Positions 23,600 to 35,265 are shown, counted from the first letter of the stretch. The stretch: DNA of 64,000 nucleotides from Flabesymbios commensalis (GCA_964017125.1 OZ024907.1:25978476-26042475), one strand, 5' to 3'. The notes: generated by a model from the letters alone, not told the origin. Numbers and translations: made by a program.

Positions 23600-24440
23600 T
23601 TATATTTTAGTAGATTTTATTTTTATTGGTTTAGAAAAAATTGCAATTTCATTATTATTGTTTTAAAGTAGGCCCTACTCTCCCTTTTGTGGACTTTTCA
23701 TGTTATATAGATAGACCTTTGCCTAGAGAATCAATTCCCATGAAAGATTATGTTGCAAGTAAAATTTTCTCCAGATCAAAGTGCAATTTGAATGGACTAA
23801 AGTTATAATGGCAACATAATAAGTTTCGTTTTATATATATGTGCCATACCAAACGCCATACCATGGCACAAGGAAGACTCTGCACCCTTGTTCTTATGCA
23901 TACGTATTATCTTCGATGATGAAATTATCCAGCATTTTGCAACACTCAAGATTCATGGAAATGGCTGTTAATTTGGTGTATGATTATCCATAGGCCACTA
24001 TAATTATTTTATCTGTTTTAGATGAAAAAAAATCTAATCGGGATCAAAGGGCGAGTAGACAAAATTAAAAAAAATTGGAGTAATTTCTAGAAAAGTTAAT
24101 GAGGTTGAAAAAATTAATGAGGGCGATAAAATAACATAGCTGGAGGCCTCGATCTGATTTTTTAAATTGGCAAGTTTTATTTCGGAAATTGGCAACCATC
24201 CAATCAATAAAAATAAGTCATAAAAAAATACATTTTTCGGTTGTAGCTAACTAATAAATTGAGTGCCAAATGACCTCAGAATGCACCAATAGACACATAA
24301 TATTTTAAAATTTCATGGGGGGGCATGCCCCCAGACCCCCCTAAATGGCCGCCCCTTCGGGCCGGGAGGCTATTCGAGGCTGGAGAGGTATAGCACAAAT
24401 TCGAACCTCCCTCTGACAAATCCTAGCTACGCCCCTGTGC
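23600..24440. repeat. Repeat-derived region ending in CTAGCTACGCCCCTG
   Basis: The left part (AGAAAAAATTGCAATTTC, then TCTCCAGATCAAAGTGCAAT) resembles the outer parts of the 29.9-33.2 kb inverted pair. The right part has GGGGGGGCATGCCCCCAG and ends CTAGCTACGCCCCTG, a transposon terminus. No gene seen. Confidence 0.35.
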
Positions 24441-24799
24441 TCCATATTAAATAAGTAGTGTCACAGCCATTTAAAAACACAGAAAGCACGATAAATCTCA
24501 ATATTAAAGTTCGTAATTATGATGAAAATATTTCTAAGTTAGTAGGCCTAATCGTAATAGATTGCACATTACTGAATCACATACTAGTATATCTGCATGG
24601 TCTGGACACATTTTGTCAAAAAAGCAATGAAGGGAAATATTGAATAGTTTTTCTCTGTATAGTATAATTTTAGTTAGTTTCAATAAATTAACGAATAATT
24701 TCATCCGTTATTTTCAATAAAATAAAAACATAGTCCTAAATTACGTATTTGCCAGAGCGCAGTGATACTGTGCGTGGTGTGATGCGCGGCACAATCATG

Positions 24800-25030
24800 C
24801 GTGGCGTGTTGAGTGTCTCCATGTGTGCGTGATAATCTTTAGTGGGCTGTGTTCATTTATAATAATTAGGCCCACACATAGGCCTACTACATTCCCATAA
24901 AATTGTTGTCAATAAAATTGTTATAAAGTGACATTTCAAAATAAATAAAATGTTATTATTTGTTTCAAGCTTGTTCACAATGCAGCCCACTAAATATCAT
25001 CACGCATACATGGAGACACCAAGGTGGCTC
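24800..25030. repeat. Inverted repeat, arms ~55 nt
   Basis: GTGTCTCCATGTGTGCGTGA (from about 24814) and TAGTGGGCTG recur inverted at about 24976-25020 (CAGCCCACTAAATATCATCA, then TACATGGAGACACC). About 100 nt lie between the arms. It abuts the larger fold-back region to its right. Confidence 0.65.
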
Positions 25031-25905
25031 ATATAGGCCAGAAATAAAATAAATTAAAATAATCAGTGCGTGCCCAGGCAATAGGCCTAATAATGCGTGC
25101 ACATGCAATGACCAGTGCGTGCCCCCCCCCCCCCCCCCCAAATGATGCGTGCTAACGCAATAGTCAGCACATGGCCAGCCGCTTGTGAAACCTCTCTTGA
25201 GTCTTGACTTGTGAGACTTCATAGACTGGGTTAACATAATAATATTAATAATAATAAACTTCCATAACGCCTAAGTCCTCGGTGATCCGATCTCAGAGGC
25301 GCGACAAACATAATCGTAATCCGACTCATAATTCCAAAAACCGTTTGCGTTTGTCGTCTGGGCTAACCGGACCACCGAGGATTTAAGTCGGAAAAGCCTG
25401 ACCAAAACAATACGTTTTCAATTTATTCCGGAAACATGGTTAATTATTATTATTACGTGCCCAGGCATTGTTCATTGCGTGCCCATGCAATAATAATGTT
25501 AGGCCACGCATTTGTCATTGCGTGCCCACGCATTATTATTGCGTGGGCACGCATTATTATTATCGCGTGGCCACGCACGCACTGATCAGTGCGTGGGCAC
25601 GCATTTAATAGTCATCGCGTGGGCACGCATAATAATTGCGTGGGCACGTAATAATATATGGATAGATAGTATGCATAGGCCAAACCCAGGCTATACTATG
25701 AAGTCTCACTAGTCAAGACTCAAGAGGGGTTTCACAAGCGGCTGGCCATGTGCTGACTATTGCGTGGGCACGCATTATTATTGCGTGGGCACGCACTGGT
25801 CATTGCGTGGACACGCATTATTATTGCATGGCCACGCATTAGGTCTAGACATTACGCACGTATTATTCATTTTAATTTATTTTATTCATGGCCTATATGG
25901 CCACC
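25027..25905. repeat. Fold-back region with GCGTGGGCACGC palindrome array
   Basis: The left arm (about 25027-25235) and right arm (about 25680-25905) are reverse complements. Landmarks are TAAAATAAATTAAAAT, AGTCAGCACATGGCCAGCCG and TTGAGTCTTGAC, each seen once per arm in opposite sense. Inside lie many copies of the palindromic 12-mer GCGTGGGCACGC or its complement GCGTGCCCACGC, spaced by ATTATTATT or TGGTCATT-like linkers (25450-25660 and 25755-25850). A run of about 17 C sits in the left arm. Confidence 0.75.
25270..25384. mobile_element. Small MITE nested in the fold-back region
   Basis: The left end TCCTCGGTGATCCGATC with GCGCGACAAAC is matched inverted by GTTTGTCGTCTGGG and ACCGGACCACCGAGGA at the right. 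The terminal inverted repeats are about 33 nt, imperfect, in an element of about 110 bp. Confidence 0.55.
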
Positions 25906-25914
25906 ATAAGACAC

Positions 25915-26212
25915 AGCTTTAAGCGACAAAATCAAGCCAAAATCATCATTTTTATTGTGGCTCTTTGATATTTTGTGTTTGTCGTTTACCAGGTAAACGA
26001 GAAATAAGGACGAGATTTAATTTCGAACATGCATGTCCAAAATAGGAAGTACGGAAATAACTGATAAATGGGGATTTCGGCACACAAGTTTGCTACGTTG
26101 CCACATCAACCAAAAATTTTAAAGACTTCCACAATGTTCACATATTATATATATATATCAAGAAGTAAAAAGACTTTTAGATGATTTTTGGCCTGATTGT
26201 ATCGCTTTAAGC
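25915..26212. mobile_element. ~300-bp MITE with AGCGA...AATCA ends
   Basis: The left end GCTTTAAGCGACAAAATCAA with GCCAAAATCATC is matched inverted at the right by GATGATTTTTGGCCTGATTG and TATCGCTTTAAGC, giving inverted ends of about 32 nt. No coding potential. Confidence 0.7.
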
Positions 26213-26403
26213 CTACTATTTTTTGGTGTCTAGACTAGACTATATATGCAATAGCCTACACACATCAGACCCACAATGACATCACCATTGACAATTAGCA
26301 TGCTTAGTTAACCTTAAAAATGGTTTATTGAAAAGTTTGCTAAAGCCTATCAGTCTACAAATCTCTGCTATAGGCCTACGGTCAAAATATATAAAAAAAG
26401 CTT

Positions 26404-26816
26404 TATACTCGCCATCAAATTAAAAATGATCAACCAGGATCGCATGATGATCGCCATTTCTCCGTCAATTTTGGACCGATTTCCTTGAAATTTTGCAGAG
26501 GCCATTTTCTATTAAAATCCTAACAGGGGTAAAAATCTCGCAAAATAATATTAAATATTTCAAAAGTTAGACCATTTGCCATGTAATAAAATTGTAAAAT
26601 TAGTTTGATGGGGTTAAAGAGGAAAGTCGTAATTTCAATTCATTACATGTCAAATGGTCTAACTTTTGAAATACGCTATAGATTTTTACGAAATTTTCAG
26701 GGCTGTTAGGATTTGAATAGAAAATGGCCTTTGCAAAATTTGAAGAAAATCGGTTCAGAATTGACGGAGAAAACGCCGAAAATCATGCGATCCTGGTTAA
26801 TTTGACGGCGAGTATA
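26404..26816. mobile_element. 413-bp hairpin MITE, intact family member
   Basis: The arms begin TATACTCGCCATCAAATTAA and end with the inverted TTAATTTGACGGCGAGTATA. Both arms hold CCAGGATCGCATGAT, TCCGTCAATT and ACATGTCAAATGGTCTAA-like blocks. Arms are near 180 nt with modest divergence. Same family as the SINE-split copy at 3541-4250. Confidence 0.8.
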
Positions 26817-27033
26817 GTAACGTTAACTTTGGTAGTCTATTTGTCTCTAACGCAATATCTCGTTTCGAGATTGTTTGTCAGCATATTTTAGTAGCCTACG
26901 AGGCTACGTGATCATCATTCAGGACCGACATTAATAACTTCACAACAGAATAGGGTAGTTAATACCATTTTCAATTACCTTTAATAGTACTTTTCCCGCA
27001 ACATTTGATCGTGTTGATGGTATCCTAAATACT

Positions 27034-27145
27034 CCCAGCAATCATAAGTAGTTGAACCAATGTTGGGTTAATGTTGGTCCAGCGTAGAAGACGGTGGGCC
27101 AACATCAGCCCAACATGATTGGTTCAACGTCTCATGTTTGCTGGG
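27034..27145. mobile_element. 112-bp fold-back element, well preserved
   Basis: It runs from CCCAGCAATCATAAGTAGTT through GGTCCAGCGTAGAAGACGG to GGTTCAACGTCTCATGTTTG and CTGGG. The arms pair across a short AGCGTAGAAGACG centre. Confidence 0.8.
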
Positions 27146-28068
27146 CTAGTAACGTTAGTCTAGACATTCCGCGAATCGGCTGAAGCAGTCACCAACTAAG
27201 TATTTGACAGCCCTATATTGATGACGTCACAATTGCAGTCAACTCATCTTGTGACGTCACATTAAAAGTTTCATGGTTCCCACGGGTATCATACCATACA
27301 TGTAATATAATGGGAACAGTTTCTATGAAAACACGTAAATCTCTAGAAGAAAACATAGTAGGCCTATATAACAGTCTGAGTCCTGATAACCTGAACGGTA
27401 GCATTATCTTGGTTTATTCTAGTAAGGGTTACTTTACTTATCAATGTTATTAAGTTTAGCGTTTCGTAACATGACGCTACTTTGTGCATACATTACCCAT
27501 TATATGGCCTAATAATATCTGACCCATGGAATATAAAGATTGTTGAACGGCCCTTCAGGCACAGAGGAAACACATAATAAACAGTACGAAAAATGGCCAA
27601 ATATATTTCTAGAAAAGTATGAAGAAATATTACGTACACAGGTCTGACCATAGGGCCTATATCATTATTTAGACCTATTTTCATTATGTAAAATAAATAA
27701 GAAAAATAATTTTTAACCGTAATGTCCATTTGATTGTGACTGAGGCAGAACATTTAAAATAGTAATCTTAATGTGAGATCGCTTGAGAGAGTATGTGATA
27801 TATTTTTTAAAATTTCACTTGTCCGCAGTGCAAACTATTTTGCTTAATGTGCAAAAACGTATCGCCAATTGTGGAAATGTGTCATTGTGTTGAAAATGAC
27901 TGATCTCATGCGAAATATCTCATTCTACCTTGGCAAGACCGCTCCCACCGAGCGAAGCGAGGCACCACCCTCTCGCATTTCATACAATTGATTACACAAA
28001 ACAAGCAAATATCTACAACGTTGAAATTGTGAAGACCTTATAAAACTAAAATAATGATATTGTTATAA

Positions 28069-28445
28069 TGTTGCATGCTTTTAAAAATTGCTCCACTTGT
28101 AGTTGTTTTAAAAGTTTCTACGCTTTCCAGAGGTTTTTCTTGTTACTTTCATACTATTATGTAGTTATTTTATCTCTGGTTTTAGCGCGGGAAACAAAAA
28201 TTATGTATAATATATTTTTATTTAATTTCACTTTTAAGTGGGATTACCATGTACAAAGTTGCATGCTTTTAAAACTTGCTCTACTTGTTGTTGTTTTATA
28301 AGTTTCTACGCTTTCCAGAGGTTTTTTTGCTACTTTATACTAATATGTAGTTATTTTATCTCTGGTTTTAGCGCGGGAAACAAAAAATATGTATAATATA
28401 TTTATATTTAATTTTACTTTTAAGTGTAATTTTAAATGTAATTAC
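28069..28445 (+). repeat. Tandem duplication, two units of ~187 bp
   Basis: The block GTTGCATGCTTTTAAAA, TTTCTACGCTTTCCAGAGG, TTTTATCTCTGGTTTTAGCG, GTATAATATATTT occurs twice, starting about 28070 and 28258. It is followed by GATGTCGAACTTAG and its inverted counterpart TATTCGACATCC. Confidence 0.75.
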
Positions 28446-28449
28446 CATG

Positions 28450-28605
28450 TATATAAATTTTATCCTGGATGTCGAACTTAGTTAGGGTGCTGGTCACCTG
28501 TATTCGACATCCTGATGTACACAATTTTATTTACAATTGCATATTTGTACGATTATTGTATATATTTGTGTATATAAAGCCTAATAAATAAATAAATAAA
28601 CACTG
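28450..28605 (+). repeat. Possible retroposon 3' tail
   Basis: A short stem (GGATGTCGA with TCGACATCC), then TTATTGTATATATTTGTG and an AATAAATAAATAAATAAA microsatellite. This resembles the 3' end of a LINE, but no reverse transcriptase frame is present upstream, so it may simply be AT-rich repeat. Confidence 0.2.
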
Positions 28606-29469
28606 CCTCACTGAGTGAGGCCTTGCATATACTAGAGAAGATGGAAATACGAAAGCGTTCAAATACAAAAAATGTCATTTCACAATATGAAAATCTGGTA
28701 TTCTGTAAACCTTTATTACAAATGAAAGCTGTTACAAAACAACAAACATCCAATAGGCCTACATATAGGCCTACATTAGGAGAATATAACTGGAACTTCC
28801 ACACTATATGAAAACCTTTTGCAAACCTTAATATAGAAAAATGCAATTGAAATACTTTTGCGGTATACATGGTATAGTTAGAACTAATGTCAAAATTACG
28901 GTGGCGTACACCCGCCACCAAATTATCTTTAATTTTCTAGTGAAATAGTATATAATTCACAGACCTACATTAACATGATTACTTTCACGTGCAATATAAA
29001 TTTAGAAAGGAATTTTAACACATTTGATTACCAACGTAATAAAAAATGAGCTTGTAATAATTAATATATTACCACGGAACACATGGGAAGGCAATAATTA
29101 CATTCCCACATAATAGAAATGGGATAATAATTATTACGTTTCTATGTAATCATGGTAGTGAATAACGGCGGTCATTGCCTGAGCTCATCATTTGACGTCA
29201 CTCTACAATAGTGGCAAAGCGGCCTCCACAGGAGCCCCAGACACTGGGTAGAGTTGGGTGGAGTGAACGTGTGACAGGCTGCATGAACCACTCATTTATT
29301 GGTCCTTTGGAGAATAATATACTTTCCCCCATAATAATAGTCTGTGCTTATAGTAGAGGTCAACATGTGACACTTGGTGATAATGATATAATAGTGCATT
29401 CCATTGTAGCTGATTTACGTCTCTCAAAAAGTCTGGATGCAATGTATTATACTCCTGGTTACCTGTAAC

Positions 29470-29847
29470 TTAAAGGGACTAGCCCAGGTCTAAAATCATC
29501 AAAAAATCGGTGATTTTATTTTGGCTTCTTAATATGACCATATGATGTAAACAGATCCATAGACTAGAACTGCAAAAGTTTTTAATTTTTTGTTCTGCGC
29601 ATTCACCAGTTAGGCTAGATATAGAGACGAACTTCCTGATTTCTAATTATTGACAACCATGTCAAAAATAAGAAATACGGGAATTTCGTCTCTATATCTA
29701 GCCTAACTGGTAAATGCGCAGCACAAAAATTAAAACAACTTTTGCAGTTCTAGTCTATGGACATGTTTACATCATATGGTCATATTAAGAAGTCAAAATA
29801 AAATCACCGATTTTTTGCTGATTTTAGACCTGGGCTAGTCCCTTTAA
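29470..29847. mobile_element. 378-bp hairpin element, near-identical arms
   Basis: The left arm starts TTAAAGGGACTAGCCCAGGT and the right arm ends with its inverse, ACCTGGGCTAGTCCCTTTAA. Pairing runs ~165 nt through AAAATCGGTGATTTTATTTT, ACCATATGATGTAAAC, CTAGAACTGCAAAAG and AGACGAA to a loop of ~40 nt near 29655. Only scattered mismatches are seen, so the copy is young. No coding capacity. Confidence 0.85.
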
Positions 29848-29934
29848 AACATTCAAAATGACCGCCAATAAAATTACCCACGTATTAGCTCCTATGACTC
29901 ATAATAGTAATCCTCCTTCATTGAAGCTATGTGG

Positions 29935-32900
29935 ACGTGTATTTTAATTCTGTAAAATAGAAGATTTAGTCCAGTCAATGTACGGTCAGAAATGACCCAA
30001 CCTAGAACAAATTGCAACAGAATTATTTTTTATGGCAAAGTATTCAGAAAACATTCAGGGATTCAAATAAAAAAGTCTACAAAAAAATAAGTGGGGGAAC
30101 ATTTTCAAAACACCCTTTGAAGTCGACCTCCCATTTAACACATGTTGATTTCATAGAGAATTTTCTGCCTAGCTTTAAAATGATTTTATATCTATATTTA
30201 TCAAATTGGCCATTTATATAATGCGAACTCATATCAACTTATAAGTCTATATCGCCATGTCCAATATATAAAACACTTTACTGAGAGCCTTTAGTCCATT
30301 AACACATTGAACACTAGACGCCAGCTGTCCACCTTAGTTCAATAAAAAGACCCACCACAAATTCCATATATTTTTCTTTTTTTTACCAATCAGCTCAGAA
30401 TCAGCAATAGAAAATCTGCTAAATCCAATCGGTTGAAGGATACCTAATTTACATGAATCTAAGATGGCCGCCACTCCATTTTCAGAACAATTTTTTTATA
30501 CGATTTTGCATCAATATAGCTAGGAGCAAGTGTAATACCCATTGTTGATGGTTTGATTCAAGCTTATATTCAAGGTCAAAAAGTCAATCTGAAGGTCAAA
30601 TTTATGCCCAAATGTGTAATTTAATTTTGACTGGGGAATCTTTGTCTGGTATTAGTGTGGTAATTGAAGGTCAACCGAAAGGTCAAAAGGTCAATTTCAA
30701 GGTAACAAAATGAGAAAATGTGATTCAAAAAGAAAATAGGAGCCAGTGTAATACCTCGTTTTGATGTTATTTTGACTGGATAAACTATTTCTGGTAGTAC
30801 TTGAAATAAATCATAACATTTCCACTAGTTACCAGCATCAAAGAATAATTTCACATTTTCCTATTAAAACCGACTATGAAGCGTGTTACCACGAGAAGAA
30901 TGATAATTACAAACTGAACATGTTATGACGTATATCTGCATGCTATATAGGCTAATAAAACTAATAAACCTACACAAAAACAGATTCTCTGACAGTCACA
31001 CGATAGAACCTAATTGATATCAGATGTTACTTACATAAAATAAAAAAAGTGAACAATGCGGAGCCATACATTACATACACTGACACCACCAGACAGAAAA
31101 TAAAAAAAACACTAGCAAAATACATTTTTAAATCTAAGTAAGCAGCACCACGGCAAGTAATACATACTTCTATCCGAAAACATAATAATAGGCCTAAGCG
31201 ACTAGAAGTATTGCACTATTCTGTTACTTGACTTGATTGATTCATGGGACATTTGACATGACTGTGTGTTTTCACCTGAGCCCTGAAAGTGTTTATTTCA
31301 CAGGTGCTCACCAAATATGACAGTATAATGACGATAGTCAATGCCCGGTGGTAGAAGTATAAAGTTGCTTTCATTTGAGCATAATGGTAATTTAATAGCG
31401 ATAAAATGAAATAAAAGGAATGATATTTTAGGCCACCTTTGTGCACATATAGGCTAAGCTGTTCCAGGAGAACCACATAATAACCATAAAAATTGTCATT
31501 TAGTGCTAAGACATGAATACATTTGAAAGAACAGTGTTTGGCCATGGCACGCCCAGTTATGTCCCGCTGACTACAAAATGACCGTCGGCGACTATCATGA
31601 CTATCTATTTTTGTGAAACAGTGATTCCATGCTGTGTTCTTGATTAAAAAAGAGAAGCACCTAAATTGACACAACTTGGTTTCAAAGACACAAAATCTTT
31701 CATAACTGGTCAAAAAACAACATTGTGGGGAGCATCCATTCCGAAAAAATAGCGTTTCTGGCGGGCAGTGTTAGCAACTTAGCCGATTCTCATCCCAACA
31801 TCCACCTCCGTATAGTAGGCTGGCACCAGTTAAATAATTTAGTTTGTTTTAAATCTAATAAGCACACATTACGTTTATTCTGCTCTACTAGTGTGATGTA
31901 CTTGTTAGTGTATATTCATCATCGTGGCATACAGAGCGCTCTTATGACAAGCATCCTATTGGTATTTCAATAGGGATTTTTCATATCAAGCCCCACGTTG
32001 TCGAATTCCAATACACTAAATACTGGCTGGGAACAGGAACTCCAAGCACTTTCAATTTGTTTATCGGAGGTACAACGTATTGTACTTGTAATTCTTATCT
32101 GCTTTCGCTAAAAAATCACACAAATGCAGTCTCCATTCAAACGAAAACAAGTTCCTATTTGTATTTTGTAGAAATTATATCTTTATATTTTGGTACATTT
32201 AATATGTTTAACTTCACCTTTTGACACTGAAGATGGCTCTGAATCATAAAAATAGTATCACATTTCTTTCAGTTAAACTCACGCCAACAAAAAGTATTCT
32301 CCCAGTTCCAATTTAGATTTGTTACTTATATTTTTGCTTAGGCCTACCTGACCTTGAAATTAACATTTGACCCTGAATATGACTGAATAATAAAAGTTTG
32401 CTAGAAATGGGATTCATCCTGTGAAAACCACCCCAAAACGAAGTATTACATTTGTATTGTATTTGTTAAAATTTTTTATTTTTATTTTTGGTTTTGAAAC
32501 TGACCTTTTGACCTCACATATGACCTTAAAATCACCAAACTTATCACAGAAATAGATTATCCAGGCAAAATTAAATTTTAAAAGATGTATTACACTTGTT
32601 TCTAATTCCATTTGTTAAACATCACATTTCCACATTTTATATCTTAAAATTTACCTTTTGACCTTCACGATGATCTTAAATTACCATAATATTTCCGGAA
32701 AATTATTTTCCTGTCACACATACATCAAAAAGAGGTACTACACTTATTCCCAGGTATCCCAGCTTTATTTGTTGAAAAGTCAAATATGAAAATTATGGTC
32801 AACAAATGGAGACAGTCATCTTGGATTTATAGTAAATTGGTGTCTTATAACCAATCGGATTTTAGTGGATTTTTAATTTGTTTTTCTTTTTGTTGATTCT

Positions 32901-33160
32901 GAGCTGTTTGGTGTTTATATTTTGGTCATTCAGTGAATATTAATAGATTGGGTATTTTTATAAAACGAATTTTTTTTTTTTTTTTTTAAATCAGTTTTGG
33001 CTTTCTAAAATATGTTCCCCCCATTATATTTTCGTAGACTTTTTATATGTTATTTTGATACCCATGTAGAGTCATATGCCATCAAAATAAATTCTGTTGC
33101 AATTTTTTCTAGGTCAAAGTTCAATTTGATTGGAATTATTGAATTTAAGCGATCGCACAA
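29935..33160. repeat. ~3.2-kb pair of inverted related repeats
   Basis: The left flank (29980-30120: AACAAATTGCAACAGAATTA, AAAAGTCTACAAAAAAATA, GGGGGAACATTTT) recurs inverted at 32990-33120. The next block (CAGCTCAGAATCAGCAA with CCAATCGGTT, 30388-30440) recurs inverted at 32840-32905. The blocks after that carry AGGTCA-rich tandem units, at 30560-30720 and, inverted, 32340-32690. The centre (about 31000-32050) is unrelated. This is either one large fold-back element or two copies in opposite orientation. Confidence 0.6.
31404..31474 (-). mobile_element. SINE 3' fragment, copy 4
   Basis: It matches only the 3' end of the dimeric SINE in reverse: TTAGGCCACCTTTGTGCACA, TATAGGCTAAGCTG, CCAGGAGAACC, with a GAAAT-like tail at its left. 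Both tRNA-like modules are missing, as expected for a 5'-truncated or decayed copy. A 165-residue minus-strand open frame passes through it and is rejected as a gene. Confidence 0.6.
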
Positions 33161-33358
33161 TTAAACCTTGGTATGAGATAATAGTTTATAACTATCGCAA
33201 CACGCATGTTCCCCCGGCTACGATTACGCACAGTAGACATTTACCGTTCTGTATTTAATAAAAACGTATTATTATTATTATGGTCAATTGGATATTTTCC
33301 ATTTCTTGAAGTGGTGATTTATCAATCGTGTAGCTTACATTGACGTCGTCTTAGGCAG

Positions 33359-34433
33359 TCAGATGTCATTGTCATGCCTTGGCAGGTGAATGTGCAACGT
33401 TGACTTCGTCTTAGTCTTATTATCTTGCTCGATACCTTCATATGTTTTCTCATTAATATCGGGGCTACTAGGAGGTGCTATTAATTCAGGTGGGGCATCT
33501 TCACTGATCTTTACATATATGCAATTATCTACCGTTGTGTCTCTTCCTTCCACTTCGTTTTCACAAGTGTTGCTACATGAGATCATGGGCAGTTTTTTTG
33601 GTGTGGCAACGGTTGATACTCGTTCTGATTCCTGTTCGTACCATCTTGTGATGGCAAGAGGCTGAAAACGACTGCCCACCAGCCAGGCGTCTTGGTGAGA
33701 TGTGATTCTATCTACGTCAATCATGTGCTTCAACATGCGCCTCTGGTGACCATGTAAATTACCACGATTATCGCAGATACCAGAGAAAATTTCTCGCTCA
33801 CCTCTCGTGGCAGGTGTACGAGATTGCACATAAAGTCTGCCCAAGTGTTGACGTACTGTCTCGGGTGCTTCTCGACTTCTAGTCACACGGGATTTAGTGT
33901 CAGAAAAACCAGATGAATTGTTGTAGACCACCCTCTGTGCATGATCAAAGCTTCTGAAGTTTGAGTCAGTAGCTTCAGCGATGCGATTAAATGTCGTTCC
34001 CATGTCCAGTGATAACTTGGGTAGAGGAGCAGGAGAAGAAGATGACCAATCACATAACGATGCTACACTTGTAGATCGCAGTGGCTGTCTTATACCAGAT
34101 CGGTTACTGCAAGAAGATGACGCCCTTTCTGTCTCAGGAAATGCATCCACCTCATCATTTACTGTGTTATTAACAGACAGACTCGATCTGTTAACAATGT
34201 TATTGCCCTGGTTTCTTATTTGATCCCGCGAACATTGTTTCTGGGTGATTGTTTTGATTGACCGTTTATCCAATGTATCACTTTCTGTCGCATGATGCAT
34301 TCTCAATATATGAATAGTCGGAATATCAGTCCCATTAGAGTGATGTTTTGCAGTCTGGATGCTACTGGAAGCCGTGTTACCAAGCTTAACCTTTGATGAT
34401 CTGTTGAGATATTTGGGATCATTCTCCACACAT
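33359..34433 (-). CDS. Terminal exon of the unrecognised gene
   Basis: 1075 nt: one base closing the split codon, 357 codons and TGA. An open frame of this length is exceptional in this AT-rich window. The acceptor TTTTTGCTGTAG has a T-rich tract. A variant polyadenylation signal (ATTAAA on the minus strand) lies about 110 nt beyond the stop. Confidence 0.75.
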
Positions 34434-35265
34434 CTACAGCAAAAATTATTATAAATTAATTACTTTGTATATATATTGAGTGCTTTTAGCTGAGTAGGCT
34501 ACTAGTATCATATAAAATGCGTGTTTCATTCGTTAATAATGAAACATGCCTTTGTTTCAGCATAAAGATAAGAATATTAGACTTAATTCATCTGCTATGG
34601 CTTTGGAAGATCATACAAATCAATGCTTTAGGAAACCAAATCAAACTTACGTTACATATACTGTAAAACAATACTTGTTTAAATTGATATTCCTCAAGCA
34701 ATGGCTAGCATTCTTTAAAAACTAGACATAGTATTTAATTCGAGATCTTTGGAGGGAGTAAGAACATAGTGAGCATGAGTGAGGCTTCGCTTCATATTTT
34801 TTGTTTATAGATGATTATTGCAAGATAATCAAGAGATTGGAATAAAAGGTGGATATGAGATTTTGGGTATTACAGTAATATTTCAACTTGTATCTCTGCA
34901 GACTAGATTAAACCAAAAGGCAATAACGGCTTACTTTTTGAGTAAGCAGTTGCTGCATTCTGGCCTTGTAGATTACCTGGCTGTTGGCCCGGGGGTTGTT
35001 AGTGTGGACATCATGTAGCGCGGTGTAGTGTGTTTCTCTCTTGAATGCCTCTCTCTGCCTGACCTTACAGTCCTGGCTCCTCTTCCAGTCAGTTCTCCTG
35101 TAGAACCCTCTATGGAATCCATCAAGTGGTATCGCCGGTGAATGTCACAATGCTGTTGCGTAAACTGTAACTTTTGCTGGAATGCCGTCATGGCTGCCTG
35201 GCTGCTGGTGACAGTGACGTCGTTCTGTTGGCTCTGTTTGCCAGGTTTGGTGAGTTGTCGCTCAT
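33359..35265 (-). CDS. Unrecognised two-exon (or more) gene, serine-rich protein
   Basis: Two minus-strand exons join in phase. Exon 35265-34977 ends GCCAG before GTAATC; exon 34433-33359 follows TTTTTGCTGTAG and ends TGA. The split codon AG+A gives Arg, and reading continues as CVENDPKYLNRSSKVK. The visible product is about 450 residues with no membrane segment or signal peptide. The order is a Gln-rich start (AAMTAFQQKLQFTQQHCDIH), a basic stretch (GRGARTVRSGRERHSREK), a Ser-rich low-complexity middle (RASSSCSNRSG, DWSSSSPAPLP), and a better-ordered part (REAPETVRQHLGRLYV, HGHQRRMLKHMIDVDRI, WLVGSRFQPLAITRWYEQE). The start may be the ATG at 35191 (G at -3), or lie in an upstream exon, since the frame stays open to a plausible acceptor (CGTCCCACAG) before 35265. 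I do not recognise the family; it may be lineage-restricted. Confidence 0.7.
34977..35265 (-). CDS. Upstream exon of the unrecognised gene
   Basis: 289 nt: 2 nt completing a previous codon, 95 codons, then 2 nt of a split Arg codon. Acceptor GTCCCACAG and donor CCAG|GTAATC. If translation starts at the ATG at 35191, the first 74 nt are 5' untranslated. Confidence 0.6.

Noticed and set aside
25441-25870. CRISPR-like array of short palindromic repeats with spacers
   Set aside because: The linkers are near-identical ATTATTATT-type sequences rather than unique spacers, the repeat is only 12 bp, and the window is animal DNA. It is a palindromic tandem array.
31216-31713. 165-residue minus-strand open frame
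   Set aside because: It runs through a SINE fragment (31404-31474) and has no splice or homology support.
31724-31745. TTGTGGGGAGCATCC resembling the SINE linker in the opposite orientation to the nearby fragment
   Set aside because: The match is about 15 nt and has no flanking SINE sequence; probably chance.
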